Positions 11,336-20,148 of a stretch of 64,000 bases of DNA are shown here, one piece after another. Position 1 is the stretch's first letter. Each line of letters begins with the position of its first letter. The translations under genes were made by a program, and so were the position numbers. This DNA is from Bacteroidales bacterium (GTDB taxonomy: Bacteria; Bacteroidota; Bacteroidia; Bacteroidales; F082), in NCBI GenBank assembly GCA_023229245.1, contig JALNZU010000019.1:3620-67619 (forward strand), read 5' to 3'. A model generated the notes under the pieces. It saw nothing but the letters and a program-made list of their open reading frames with translations. It did no database searches and had not been told where the DNA came from.

Positions 11336-11770
11336 TGAGTTAGAATGAATGGGATTGAAGGGATTGAGTTAGATTGAAGGGATTGAGTTAGATTGAAGGG
11401 ATTGAGTTAGATTGAAGGGATTGAGTTAGATTGAAGGGATTGAGTTAGATTGAAGGGATTGAATGAGATTGAAGGGATTGAACAATTTTCCATCAATCTT
11501 CCATCAATCTTCCACCAATCTTCCACCAATCTCCCACCAATCTCCCACCAATCTTCCATCAATCTCCCATCAATCTCCCACCAATCTTCAATCAATCTCC
11601 CATCAATCTCCCATCAATCTCCCACCAATCTTCCATCAATCTTCCATCAATCTCCCACCAATCTCCCATCAATCTCCCACCAATCTTCAATCAATCTCCC
11701 ATCAATCTTCCACCAATCTCCCACCAATCTTCAATCAATCTCCCACCAATCTTCCATCAATCCCCCAATA
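11336..11770. repeat. Minisatellite between cas1 and cas2
   Basis: This fills the roughly 475-bp gap between the cas1 stop and the cas2 start. The left part has about six or seven copies of a 19-nt unit (AGATTGAAGGGATTGAGTT). After a switch point near 11482 (ACAATTTTCCATC) the rest is about 25 copies of an 11-nt unit of the form CAATCTCCCAT or CAATCTTCCAC. The second unit type is roughly the reverse complement of the first, so the transcript could fold into a long imperfect hairpin. A CCCAATAGCTACCGGG-like relic lies at about 11763-11779. Open frames through it are a by-product of the period. Confidence 0.95.
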
Positions 11771-11792
11771 GCTACCGGGTCCAATCTCTCCG

Positions 11793-12797
11793 CTACCACC
11801 ACGCCTTAAACGGTTTATACTCTTCGATCTTCATAATATGTTTAATTAATTTATATATCTCCAATCTTACCAAATGTTTGTAACTAACACTTCGGTTTAA
11901 CTTACGATGTTTAATGGTTTGAGACAAACGTTCTTCCCAATCTTTTAAAACTTTCTTCTTACCCGATTCATTCAGTAAACAATAGTTTAATTTCTTCTCA
12001 AAATCTTTTTCAGTCAACATCTTCTTATTCAACAAACTAAAAATTAATCGGTCAACTAAAATCGGCTTAAAAACTTCTGCAATATCTAAAGCTAATGAAT
12101 AGCGTCTATACCCAGGCTCATGCAGATAACTGATCGTAGGATTAAGTTGAGTATGATAAATCTGATCTAAACATAGGGTATAACACATCATATTACCAAA
12201 CGAAATTAATGCATTAATCTCATTAGATGGTGGTTGCTTGGTTCTGTTACCCATTGTATATCCGGGAATAATTTCGCTAAAAGCTGCATAATAAACCTGT
12301 CGGATATTTCCCTCCCATCCCATGAGTTCATCAATTCCGAAAACATTTTTCCGACCTTCATTAAATTCTTCAATCTGGCTGATATATGCTTCGAGAGCCT
12401 TTCCACGAGTTTGATAATATTTCAGATTGCGTAGCATGTTAGCTATAGCACCTTCCACAAATTTTTGTGCAATTTCCATCCTGCGTTTTGTGGAAGTATA
12501 TGCCTTTGTCTGTTCAATAATCACTTTCCCGCTTAGTAAATACTCCTTTGGCATAAAACTTCCCGTATAATGCTCGTAATAATCAAAAAAATGAACTGAA
12601 ACTCTGTTCTTACCTAAAAAATTATACAACGCACTGTTTGTATCAAGCGAACCAAAACAATACAAATTATCAATTCCAACTACTGGAAGATATTTAGCAA
12701 TTCCTTCTCTACCCTCTTCATCAACAGGCACAAAACGTAAGGTATTGTCTTTCCGGCTTAACCGTCCAGGATTGAATAAATAATAGGATTTTTTCAT
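11793..12797 (-). CDS. cas1: CRISPR-associated endonuclease Cas1 (type I-B)
   Basis: This 334-aa metal-dependent integrase catalyses spacer insertion with Cas2. The expected residues are visible: E162 in MGWEGNIRQVYY, H226 in SYLHEPGYRRYSLALDIAE and E241 following. The N-terminal beta domain (GIDNLYCFGSLDTNSALYNF) and the all-alpha C-terminal domain are complete. The start is an ATG. The 3' end runs into a minisatellite within about 25 bp. A short stub of the same GATTGA units lies between its start and the stop of the four-helix-bundle gene. It looks functional. Confidence 0.97.
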   Translation of the reverse strand: MKKSYYLFNPGRLSRKDNTLRFVPVDEEGREGIAKYLPVVGIDNLYCFGSLDTNSALYNFLGKNRVSVHFFDYYEHYTGSFMPKEYLLSGKVIIEQTKAYTSTKRRMEIAQKFVEGAIANMLRNLKYYQTRGKALEAYISQIEEFNEGRKNVFGIDELMGWEGNIRQVYYAAFSEIIPGYTMGNRTKQPPSNEINALISFGNMMCYTLCLDQIYHTQLNPTISYLHEPGYRRYSLALDIAEVFKPILVDRLIFSLLNKKMLTEKDFEKKLNYCLLNESGKKKVLKDWEERLSQTIKHRKLNRSVSYKHLVRLEIYKLIKHIMKIEEYKPFKAWW

Positions 12798-12829
12798 TTT
12801 TTTGAGATTGAAAAGATTGATTGAATCGT

Positions 12830-13195
12830 TTATTTTATCTTTTTTCGCATGGATGCAAGAATTTTCAGTATTTCAAGACTTTCTTTATGGATTGTTTTTA
12901 ATTCTTCACCTTCAACTATTTTTGATGTGATAAGTAGTTCTAGCCACATTTCCGTTTCATCTGCCTCTTCAACACATATAGATAATTTACTGAAAAACTC
13001 AGCTTTCGATCTCGCACGCAACGCAGCCCTATAGTTGGCATAAATTGAAGTTCCTGATTTTGTCAATTGATAATTGATTACTCTTGTTGCTGTATTTTTA
13101 TCCAATTTCTCTGAAAGCTTGATAACAAGTAATGAAAAAGAACGAATTTTTTCTCGAATTTCCATTTTGTATAACAACCATTGACTATTTTCCAT
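12830..13195 (-). CDS. Four-helix-bundle protein (S23/IVP-like, bAvd-related fold) in the adaptation module
   Basis: This is a 121-aa protein. I take the ATG at 13195 (MENSQWLLYKM), because the upstream in-frame extension is translated minisatellite. Features of the family are IREKIRSFSLLVIKLSEKL, the TRVINYQLTKSGTSIYANYRAALRARSKAEF stretch, and WLELLITSKIV ... ILKILASMRKKIK. This is the four-helix-bundle family named for the 23S rRNA intervening-sequence protein, which is related in fold to the Avd accessory protein of diversity-generating retroelements. Its role is not established. Here it lies between cas4 and cas1 on the same strand, bracketed by GATTGA/CAATC repeats. It may be a passenger with its flanking repeats, or a real adaptation accessory. 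Confidence 0.85.
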   Translation of the reverse strand: MENSQWLLYKMEIREKIRSFSLLVIKLSEKLDKNTATRVINYQLTKSGTSIYANYRAALRARSKAEFFSKLSICVEEADETEMWLELLITSKIVEGEELKTIHKESLEILKILASMRKKIK

Positions 13196-13228
13196 AATGC
13201 ATTTTTTGTATATTTTTTTATTTTTAGA

Positions 13229-13612
13229 TTGAATGGATTGAGTAAGATTGAAGGGATTGAACGATTTTCCATCAATCTTCCACCAATCTCCCATCAATCT
13301 TCCATCAATCTCCAACCAATCTCCCATCAATCCCCCATCAATCTCCCATCAATCTCCCACCAATCTCCCATCAATCTCCCACCAATCTCCCATCAATCTT
13401 CCACCAATCTCCCACCAATCTCCCATCAACCTCCCACCAATCTTCAATCAATCTCCCATCAATCTCCCATCAATCTTCCATCAATCTCCCACCAATCTCC
13501 CATCAATCTCCCATCAATCTCCCACCAATCTCCCATCAATCTCCCATCAATCTCCCATCAATCTCCCACCAATCTCCCATCAATCTCCCATCAATCTCCC
13601 ATCAATCCTCCT
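13229..13612. repeat. Minisatellite between cas4 and the four-helix-bundle gene
   Basis: This has the same architecture as the cas1-cas2 gap. A short GATTGA part (GGATTGAGTAAGATTGAAGG) is followed by a switch (ACGATTTTCCATC near 13262) and then about 31 copies of the 11-nt CAATCTCCCAT/C unit. The last units overlap the cas4 stop codon (13602-13604). The shared switch sequence shows the two satellites descend from one element, not from independent slippage. Confidence 0.95.
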
Positions 13613-14135
13613 CTCCTGAATAACAAAAATCATAATAACTACAACTTTTACAGATCTTAGCATTAATAACCGGCGGACAAGTATCATTTTTAAGCAAATA
13701 TCTTATTTCCTCAACTATTTTTTCCAGATAAAGCATATCATCTTCCTCTAAATAGACCGTTTCTCTTTCTCTCATTTTAGGATATTCGATGATTCCTTTT
13801 TCAGCTTCTATTTCATTCATTTTCATCAACCATAGGTAAAACTTCACCTGCCAGATATGTGCCTGTTCCACTTTATTGCTTCGTTTGGTTTCGTGAATCA
13901 CTTTGTTTTTAGCATCAAAATAATCAACTTTACCACTAAAAGAAATGTCATCCCATTCATAAAATAAATTAATTTGTGAAAAACGCTCACCCCTGTGTTG
14001 ATATGACTCTGCTTCAACCAATTTCCCATCGGCAACTAAATCAGAAGTCTGTTCCATCTGAATATTATTGGCAAAAAGCCAAAGCTTGCGATGGCATACA
14101 CGGTAATAATTTATGTGGGTTGCGGTGAGGTTCAT
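13602..14135 (-). CDS. cas4: CRISPR-associated exonuclease Cas4
   Basis: This 177-aa Fe-S RecB-like nuclease trims and selects prespacers for Cas1-Cas2. The four cluster cysteines are visible: C14 (YRVCHRKLWLF) and C162/C165/C171 (ICKSCSYYDFC). The nuclease residues are D71 (GKVDYFD), E82-x-K84 (IHETKRS) and the QVKFYL motif at 96-101. The length is normal. The extreme 3' end merges with the minisatellite, but the cysteine cluster is intact. It follows cas7 after about 180 bp containing a possible terminator. Confidence 0.95.
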   Translation of the reverse strand: MNLTATHINYYRVCHRKLWLFANNIQMEQTSDLVADGKLVEAESYQHRGERFSQINLFYEWDDISFSGKVDYFDAKNKVIHETKRSNKVEQAHIWQVKFYLWLMKMNEIEAEKGIIEYPKMRERETVYLEEDDMLYLEKIVEEIRYLLKNDTCPPVINAKICKSCSYYDFCYSGEED

Positions 14136-14271
14136 AATTTAATTCGGTTTTCACTTAATCAATTCATTGTTTTATATCACTTTTTGTTTAGCTGTATTTA
14201 TGTTGGAGATGATTTTAATAAGATGAAAGGTGACTCTCCCTATTATTGACGAAGACAAGTCACAAAGTAAA

Positions 14272-14301
14272 ATAGGTGCTTGGATTTCACCAGACACCTA
14301 T
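14272..14301 (-). terminator. Possible attenuating hairpin between cas7 and cas4
   Basis: On the minus strand ATAGGTG and CACCTAT form a 7-bp stem with a few further TGG/CCA pairs, followed by TTTTACTTTG. It sits 13 bp after the cas7 stop, in the only substantial gap (about 180 bp) between effector and adaptation genes. It could reduce read-through into cas4-cas1-cas2. The T-run is interrupted, so this is a weak call. Confidence 0.4.
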
Positions 14302-14313
14302 CTGCGACGTACT

Positions 14314-15369
14314 TTAAATTTGATTTTCGTAATCGAAAGCCATCATTCTATCATATAATTCCTGCTCTGCTTTTTGGATTGCATCAATAGTTTCTGTTTT
14401 GGTCAAGATAAAAGCACTTGCCTGAATACTAACAAAAGTTTTTACGCCATCCATCTTTTCCTCAATAATTGGCTCTGCTCTTTTTGAATCTTCTTCTGAT
14501 AGTTTTGCACGGATACTTCCTGCGATTAAATTAGCATTATCACTTATTGATATAGCCAAAGTATCCATCAAACTAAAAGTTCTGGACTGGTTAGATGTTA
14601 TTTTCCAATTAATAATTGCAGAAGCTAAGGCCTTTGCCCATTCTTCCCGAATATTTTGAGGAGCAACTAAACAAGAGCCAAAAACATTTTTGCTTTCAAT
14701 CCATCCTTCTTCTTTTAGTTCCTCTATCGTTTCATCTGACATTTCAGGTTCGAATGAATTTAAACTTACACAAAATAATCTGCGTAAATCGATAGCTATA
14801 TCTGAAACGAAAAGACCTGATGCGCGACTCTGATTCGGAATCCACTTTCTACTTAAACTTCTATCTTTTCCTTCGAGAAATTGAACAATTTCTTCTTCTG
14901 ACAATTCGTTCCCATCAGCATCCCTTACAATAACAATATTATTAGGACGATCGCTTCTGTCGAAAGAAGCATTATCATTTTCAAGTCCAGCTAATAGAGG
15001 ATGTAAAGCACGCATCGCTGAAATGGATAAAGGACTCCTTCTTTTCAAAGTTCTGTCTTTTCCACCTTTTGCAGCTTTCATCCAACCACCGAATAGTTGA
15101 TCTGGATAAGACGGATCACAAGTGCCATAAACTTCTCCTTCTGTCATTTTCTTTTGCTTATCAATATCAAACAAAAATGTTGTAGGACTTGGAATCACAT
15201 TTAGGTGATCAGAAATAGAATCAATAATACTCCTTTTTACCTGCTGTCCGCTTGAAAATGGAATTCTTCGGTTAAACTGTGCGTCATAATAATATTTCTG
15301 TCCATCTGAAACACAGAATACAGTGTGTTCTGCTCTCTTTAGTGTTCTGATATAAACTGTATTACTCAT
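14314..15369 (-). CDS. cas7: Cascade backbone subunit Cas7 (type I-B, Csp1-like)
   Basis: This 351-aa protein lies between the large-subunit gene and cas4, where Bacteroidota type I-B (PGING) loci carry the Cas7 gene. Cas7 forms the helical backbone that binds the spacer part of crRNA. The sequence starts NTVYIRTLKRAEHTVFCVSDGQ and has a central basic stretch (GGKDRTLKRRSPLSISAMRALHPLL) and the segment FVSDIAIDLRRLFCVSL. No catalytic motif is expected. The family is assigned mainly by position and length; I see no single diagnostic motif. The ATG start and stop are clear. Confidence 0.8.
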   Translation of the reverse strand: MSNTVYIRTLKRAEHTVFCVSDGQKYYYDAQFNRRIPFSSGQQVKRSIIDSISDHLNVIPSPTTFLFDIDKQKKMTEGEVYGTCDPSYPDQLFGGWMKAAKGGKDRTLKRRSPLSISAMRALHPLLAGLENDNASFDRSDRPNNIVIVRDADGNELSEEEIVQFLEGKDRSLSRKWIPNQSRASGLFVSDIAIDLRRLFCVSLNSFEPEMSDETIEELKEEGWIESKNVFGSCLVAPQNIREEWAKALASAIINWKITSNQSRTFSLMDTLAISISDNANLIAGSIRAKLSEEDSKRAEPIIEEKMDGVKTFVSIQASAFILTKTETIDAIQKAEQELYDRMMAFDYENQI

Positions 15370-15388
15370 AATTTATATATTTAAAGTG

Positions 15389-16705
15389 TTAAGATTTTTT
15401 CTCTATAAAAGCGTAGTCAAATTTTAATAAAGTGCTGAAATAACTAAATTCTTCATTGTTCATCAAATGCACTTCATCCTTCAGCTTTTTCAATGTTTCT
15501 AAATCTGAATCGTTCAAATCAGCAATCATATTTGTCAAAGCATTTATAAAACCTTTTTTGGATGTAGCACCAAATAGATCTTTTTCAATTAGATTTTTCC
15601 CTGTAGTGCCTTTTGCATTACCTCTATACCTCAGAAGTAGCTCCGCTAATTCTATAGTATAATCTGTGATTTGTTCTTTATTTTTTGAAATCATAGCTAT
15701 TAACCAAGTTTTATATGATTGATAAATTAAAATTTGTTCGTCGTTATTTATGGGTAAGTTTTTATTCTCATCCATATATTTTTTAAGATTTATTGGCTGT
15801 AAAGCATGTAAACCTATATTCCCTAATTCACAAGCTCTTTTAATATGCATTCCAAACAATGATTGAAACTCTTTACTATTAAACGGTTTCTCAGTATGAT
15901 AAAGTTGCCTGAACACATCTTTCAATCTTCTGCCTGATTTTAAAAACAACGGTATGAAACCAATAGTTTTATTTGTTTGTCCTAAACTATAGATATATGC
16001 GTTTAATACTATATCAGGAAATTTATTTGAGAGGCTAAAAAACAGATTAGACCAATTGACAGTATTTACTTCAGCTAACGACGAGTCTATCTTGAAAACT
16101 TGTTCTTGCTCTAAATCATAAAAACTAAAGCTTTCATTAAATCTCGTTCCCATCTTATAAGTTAACCATTGTCCATTCCAGGAATTAATTTGATTTCCTC
16201 TTAATTTTTCTAAAGCTGGATCATTCAAATACTTTCTATACAGTCTCCAACCTTCAAAAGTCTCCAAAGTTATTTGCGAATCATTTATCAGCAAACTATA
16301 ACCACCTGCTACACCTATCCCTAACCCACTTCCTATCCATGAAAGAAAGACATCTTCTTCATCTGTATCAATTAAAATATCACTTACTAAACCTGAAGTA
16401 CTAGCATAAGTCTTACTTTCAGATGCTGGAAAACCAATGGCAAAACTTGCGTCTGGCACTTCTGTCTCAACTTTAGAAAAGAGTTTCTCAAGTTTTTCTG
16501 CTCTCTCCTTTACTGAAAGCAAATGAGGCTTTTGACCTTTACTCATTTGCACAAAAGGTGAATTGGTAACCCATTGCATATATTTTGAGTGATTAAAAAA
16601 CAACTCGAAATACACCTTTTCAAAGAAATCCTTAGCAGAGTAATTTTGATTGTATTTCTTGTTATATGCTTTTAAAAAAGTTCTGCCTACTAATGTTGTT
16701 ATCAT
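15389..16705 (-). CDS. cas8b: Cascade large subunit, Cas8b-like (Csp2-like)
   Basis: This 438-aa protein is encoded between cas3 and cas7, overlapping cas3 by 4 nt (ATGA), which indicates translational coupling. The large subunit of type I-B Cascade recognises the PAM and recruits Cas3. The N-terminus (KDFFEKVYFELFFNHSKYM then WVTNSPFVQ) and the C-terminal helical half (TGKNLIEKDLFGATSKKGF) fit large subunits of Bacteroidota systems. The central part has a glycine-rich strand (WIGSGLGIGVAGGYSLLIN). The subunit is very divergent between systems, so the name rests on position, size and the absence of another candidate. Confidence 0.75.
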   Translation of the reverse strand: MITTLVGRTFLKAYNKKYNQNYSAKDFFEKVYFELFFNHSKYMQWVTNSPFVQMSKGQKPHLLSVKERAEKLEKLFSKVETEVPDASFAIGFPASESKTYASTSGLVSDILIDTDEEDVFLSWIGSGLGIGVAGGYSLLINDSQITLETFEGWRLYRKYLNDPALEKLRGNQINSWNGQWLTYKMGTRFNESFSFYDLEQEQVFKIDSSLAEVNTVNWSNLFFSLSNKFPDIVLNAYIYSLGQTNKTIGFIPLFLKSGRRLKDVFRQLYHTEKPFNSKEFQSLFGMHIKRACELGNIGLHALQPINLKKYMDENKNLPINNDEQILIYQSYKTWLIAMISKNKEQITDYTIELAELLLRYRGNAKGTTGKNLIEKDLFGATSKKGFINALTNMIADLNDSDLETLKKLKDEVHLMNNEEFSYFSTLLKFDYAFIEKKS

Positions 16706-18846
16706 ATAAATTGATTTAATACACTAAAATTCTCTCTTTTTATTTTTGACACCTCCAAACCTACATCAAAATCATAAGCTTTATCGGGAATAACAAAAGG
16801 TTTGTTTCCCTTATCTAACTGACGCATTTTTGCCACTGTCCAATAAGCAACAGATATTTCCAAATTTAGTCTTGTCTCAAAATCACCATTCAAATATTCT
16901 TCTTCGTCTGATTCTAGAATGCAACTCACACTCTCAATGGATAATAAATCAAACAATATAGCTCTACTTCTGTGTGTTAGTTTTCCTAAAGTAAATCCTA
17001 TATTGGTTTGGAAAATGCTATGTTCTTCGATTTTTAAAAAGTCTATTTCGGTGTAAACCTGATCTATCTTTTGTTGTAAATCTCTTTCTCTTAACACTTC
17101 GCCATTAGGTAAAACTTCATAAGACTTTTGTAAAACATCCACTTCATAAGGTCGTGCTTCCTTGATTCCAATTGGTGGTTTTATAACATGGATATCTTTA
17201 AATTTCCCAATTGTGTCTTTACATCTTTTTCTATTAATTCGTCCAAATCTTTGAATCATAGCATCTAAAGGCGCGGTTGCTGTTATCATAATATCGAAAC
17301 TGATATCTAAACTAACCTCAACGATTTGTGTTGATACCACGATACAGGCTTCATTACTTGTATTAAATTTAAAAGATGGTTCTCCATCATCATCTAAACC
17401 TAGTAGCTGTGCTTCTTTAAAATTTCTATCGCCTCTTTTGAATTTGCTGTGTAGCAGTAAAGCTGGAATTTCTGGATGACTTTCTTTAATAATCCTATAA
17501 GCATCTTGAGCGTCTTTGATCGTATTCATAACAATCAAAATCTTCTGATTGTCTTCCACTGCTTTAGAAATAATATCCTGAGTTAAATCAAAACTTTCTA
17601 TCTTATGTATAATATGACGATCAAACTGCTCCAATTCATCTTCAGCTAAATTTACTTCCAATACATCATCATCTAGCGCCTTCATTATTCCCCGATAGAG
17701 AATACTTGGCATAGTCGCAGTTCCTATATGAATCCTACAATCCAGACTTTTCAACACCTGAATTAACTTTAAAACCAATGCCTGAGAAATTCCGGAATAA
17801 GTATGTACCTCATCGAGAATCACATCGCAACCTTTTATATCCAAAATCATTGCCTCATATCCTTTCATTCCTAATGCAATAGAAGCTAATTGGTGTGGTG
17901 TCAGAATTTTAATGGAAGACCCCATTAAGTTCTGTAATGAAGTTTCCTCATTTTCTTTTCTCGCAACTATTATCGAAGTAGAATGTAATACCCGAATATC
18001 AATGTCAGGATTATTATTTTCCAAATCATTCCGTACTCTGTTAAACATAGCATTTATAGATGCCTGAAATGGTAAAGTATAAAAAACCCGACCTTTACAT
18101 CTTCTAAACAAATAATCTGTTTTTCCTGCACCAGTACAAGCAACAACTATTGTATGCTTTTTTGGCGAACTTGCTTCTTTCAACGATAATGGAAACAGTA
18201 CATGTTGTCGATTGTAAAAACTTAAATCAGGAATTTTAAAGATTCTACGGGTGTGTTCTACAGTTTTATTTATCAGTGAAGATGCAAAATGATCAGCTCC
18301 CATTAATAAACCTCTCCATTCGGAATATCCCTTTTGCCTTATAAAACTTTCGCAATATTCAATGCAATATGCTAAGTTTTCAAAAGCTTCATTTCTTCTT
18401 ATTGGTAAACAAACTACTCCTAATTGATTCAAAATTTCTATTGCTCTTAGGCTCCAGTCTTTCCAATTACCCAAATGAAAGTCTATGTAATCATCATTTT
18501 CTTCTAAATCTAATAAACCTTTCTTTCCGATGTCATTAATAACAGATTTATGGTGCCCTACAGCCATCTCTATCAGTGAATTCCACTGACTTCTAGGAAA
18601 TACTGAAAGAAAAAACAGTGAAGCAATCTCGTGACGAAAGGTTGTTGTTCTATTAAATTTATCTTTTAGTCTTTCCTGAAAAAAGGGATGTGCTTTTCCT
18701 ATATCATGCAAAACAGCTCCATTATAAGCAATATTTTCATCCAATCCCAGATATTTGGCAAAAGTTTTAGACGCCTCGGCAACTTGCAACAAATGAGTTG
18801 GTAAAGGTGTCCATTCAGGTCCTGATTTTGCAAATATCAAGCTCAT
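16702..18846 (-). CDS. cas3: CRISPR-associated helicase/nuclease Cas3 (HD plus DExH)
   Basis: This 714-aa protein is the effector nuclease-helicase that degrades DNA opened by Cascade. The N-terminal HD domain has H47-D48 (VLHDIGKAHPFF), H72 (RHEIASLF), H98-H99 (VGHHKS) and D185 (MGADHFAS). The helicase part has Walker A ACTGAGKT at 236-243, the DEVH box at 345-348, GTATMP at 375-380 and the motif VI region IQRFGRINRKR. Both domains are complete and all expected residues are present. It overlaps cas5 and cas8b by 4 nt on either side, so the three genes form a tightly coupled block. Confidence 0.97.
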   Translation of the reverse strand: MSLIFAKSGPEWTPLPTHLLQVAEASKTFAKYLGLDENIAYNGAVLHDIGKAHPFFQERLKDKFNRTTTFRHEIASLFFLSVFPRSQWNSLIEMAVGHHKSVINDIGKKGLLDLEENDDYIDFHLGNWKDWSLRAIEILNQLGVVCLPIRRNEAFENLAYCIEYCESFIRQKGYSEWRGLLMGADHFASSLINKTVEHTRRIFKIPDLSFYNRQHVLFPLSLKEASSPKKHTIVVACTGAGKTDYLFRRCKGRVFYTLPFQASINAMFNRVRNDLENNNPDIDIRVLHSTSIIVARKENEETSLQNLMGSSIKILTPHQLASIALGMKGYEAMILDIKGCDVILDEVHTYSGISQALVLKLIQVLKSLDCRIHIGTATMPSILYRGIMKALDDDVLEVNLAEDELEQFDRHIIHKIESFDLTQDIISKAVEDNQKILIVMNTIKDAQDAYRIIKESHPEIPALLLHSKFKRGDRNFKEAQLLGLDDDGEPSFKFNTSNEACIVVSTQIVEVSLDISFDIMITATAPLDAMIQRFGRINRKRCKDTIGKFKDIHVIKPPIGIKEARPYEVDVLQKSYEVLPNGEVLRERDLQQKIDQVYTEIDFLKIEEHSIFQTNIGFTLGKLTHRSRAILFDLLSIESVSCILESDEEEYLNGDFETRLNLEISVAYWTVAKMRQLDKGNKPFVIPDKAYDFDVGLEVSKIKRENFSVLNQFI

Positions 18847-19433
18847 TTCAAAAATCTGTTAATAGGTGTACCTACAATCTTCAACCAACCGAACATGGGC
18901 TCATTAGTTACACGATGATAACCAACTTGAAATGCATTCTCATTATTTTCAAAAATTAGTTCATATCCATTAAAAAGAGTTTCATCATCCAAATCATTCT
19001 GATTAACCTCAGTAATTCCTTTAGGCATCAGAATATCTTCATTCCTACATAAACAGATATGTTGTTCAAATGCCCTTTCTGCATCTTCTTTTGTCCAAAA
19101 TACCAAATGTAAAATAGGTTCTAAAAGAACACCTCTAATCAAAATTGCAGTAGGCCTTTCAAAGAGAATTTGCCCTCCCTTTTTCGTGGAATTCCATCCG
19201 CGAGTTTGGATGACTTCTTGCTGTTGGCTTATTTGTGTATAAGACAATCGATGCCTTTTTATCTTTTTTATCCCAACTTCATCCAATAACTCCGGAAACA
19301 ATTTTTTCTCGATTCCCTCCACAATACTTGGGGTCAAAAACTGTTGCGAAAACGTTTCACTATCTCTTACAGCTGTCCAAGGCTTTATAAAGCCAAATGG
19401 TCCGGTATATTTTACAACGTAATACTTCTCCAT
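18843..19433 (-). CDS. cas5: Cascade subunit Cas5 (type I-B)
   Basis: This 196-aa RAMP protein is predicted to hold the 5' handle of the crRNA. The N-terminus YYVVKYTGPFGFIKPWTAVRD matches the Cas5 pattern, an initial strand followed by a G-rich turn and the F-x-x-P segment. The middle contains the GWNSTKKGGQILFERPTAILI strand-loop-strand region. It overlaps cas3 by 4 nt and starts 7 bp after the upstream cas6-like gene. The short length is usual for Cas5 of Bacteroidota I-B/PGING loci. Confidence 0.88.
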   Translation of the reverse strand: MEKYYVVKYTGPFGFIKPWTAVRDSETFSQQFLTPSIVEGIEKKLFPELLDEVGIKKIKRHRLSYTQISQQQEVIQTRGWNSTKKGGQILFERPTAILIRGVLLEPILHLVFWTKEDAERAFEQHICLCRNEDILMPKGITEVNQNDLDDETLFNGYELIFENNENAFQVGYHRVTNEPMFGWLKIVGTPINRFLK

Positions 19434-19440
19434 CTTAAAT

Positions 19441-20100
19441 TTATTTTAACGTCCCAAAACCAATTCCAGTTGAGTTTCCAAGACCGTTACACCATGCATA
19501 GGCAATTTGTTCCTGAGTGCCTTTAATAATTATTGGCGCTAAAGATGCTTTATTTTTAATCCCCTTGTATGTCACAAGCTTAGTCTGCCTAAAACTCGTT
19601 TCAGGATTGAGTATTATTGACACCCCTTCTGAAGATAAGTTAGCCTTTTCTAATTTACGTTTTAAATTCTTAGTTAAAACTTCTTCGAAATCTTTATCAT
19701 TTAATGTTACATGTCTTATTTCTTCCCCCTCTCTTATTTTTAAAAAGACCGGACTTGCCATTAAAAATTTTTCTAAACTCCTAAAACTTGGAATATTCTT
19801 AATCTGAATATCAAGCACTCGAACGTCAAGAAACATTTCCGGACTTTCAAGGATACCACTGACAATTTTTTTTATTAAAGCATCATTTACAGATCCTATA
19901 AAAAAATAAGCGTCATTTTTCAGGTTAAGACCTTTCTCTGTGGCAATAGTGTTTTGTATCCAAGAGAACGAATACTGCCCACTTTTTCCATGGAACTCAT
20001 TATTCTCACCAATCCACTTATGGATTACTCCAGTTAGCAGTTCCTGATAATCAAATGGAATTGTCTTTTGGCTCTTACTCAGTCTTAAATATATTCTCAT
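19441..20100 (-). CDS. cas6: Cas6-like crRNA endoribonuclease (first of two)
   Basis: This 219-aa RAMP protein ends in the glycine-rich loop characteristic of Cas6 (GNSTGIGFGTLK). The N-terminal strand MRIYLRLSKSQKTIPFDYQELLTGVIHKWIG is followed by FHGKSGQYSFSWIQ, where H36 is a candidate general base. Cas6 cuts pre-crRNA in the repeat, leaving the 8-nt handle. It lies directly upstream of cas5 (7 bp) and belongs to the effector block. A second, longer Cas6 is encoded at 22695-23477. The array contains two repeat families, so the two enzymes may have split substrates. Confidence 0.85.
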   Translation of the reverse strand: MRIYLRLSKSQKTIPFDYQELLTGVIHKWIGENNEFHGKSGQYSFSWIQNTIATEKGLNLKNDAYFFIGSVNDALIKKIVSGILESPEMFLDVRVLDIQIKNIPSFRSLEKFLMASPVFLKIREGEEIRHVTLNDKDFEEVLTKNLKRKLEKANLSSEGVSIILNPETSFRQTKLVTYKGIKNKASLAPIIIKGTQEQIAYAWCNGLGNSTGIGFGTLK

Positions 20101-20148
20101 AATTTTTATTTATTTTCCAAACTTAATACATTTAGCTGTCAAATTCTG

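Noticed and set aside
11407..11809. Open frames on both strands with HQSPTNLPSI or WWEIDGRLM-type peptide repeats, and the same at 13181-13660.
   Set aside because: They are by-products of the 11-nt minisatellite; composition and periodicity match the DNA repeat, not a protein family.
12830..13195. A diversity-generating retroelement, suggested by the Avd-like four-helix bundle.
   Set aside because: No reverse transcriptase and no template/variable repeat pair are visible nearby.
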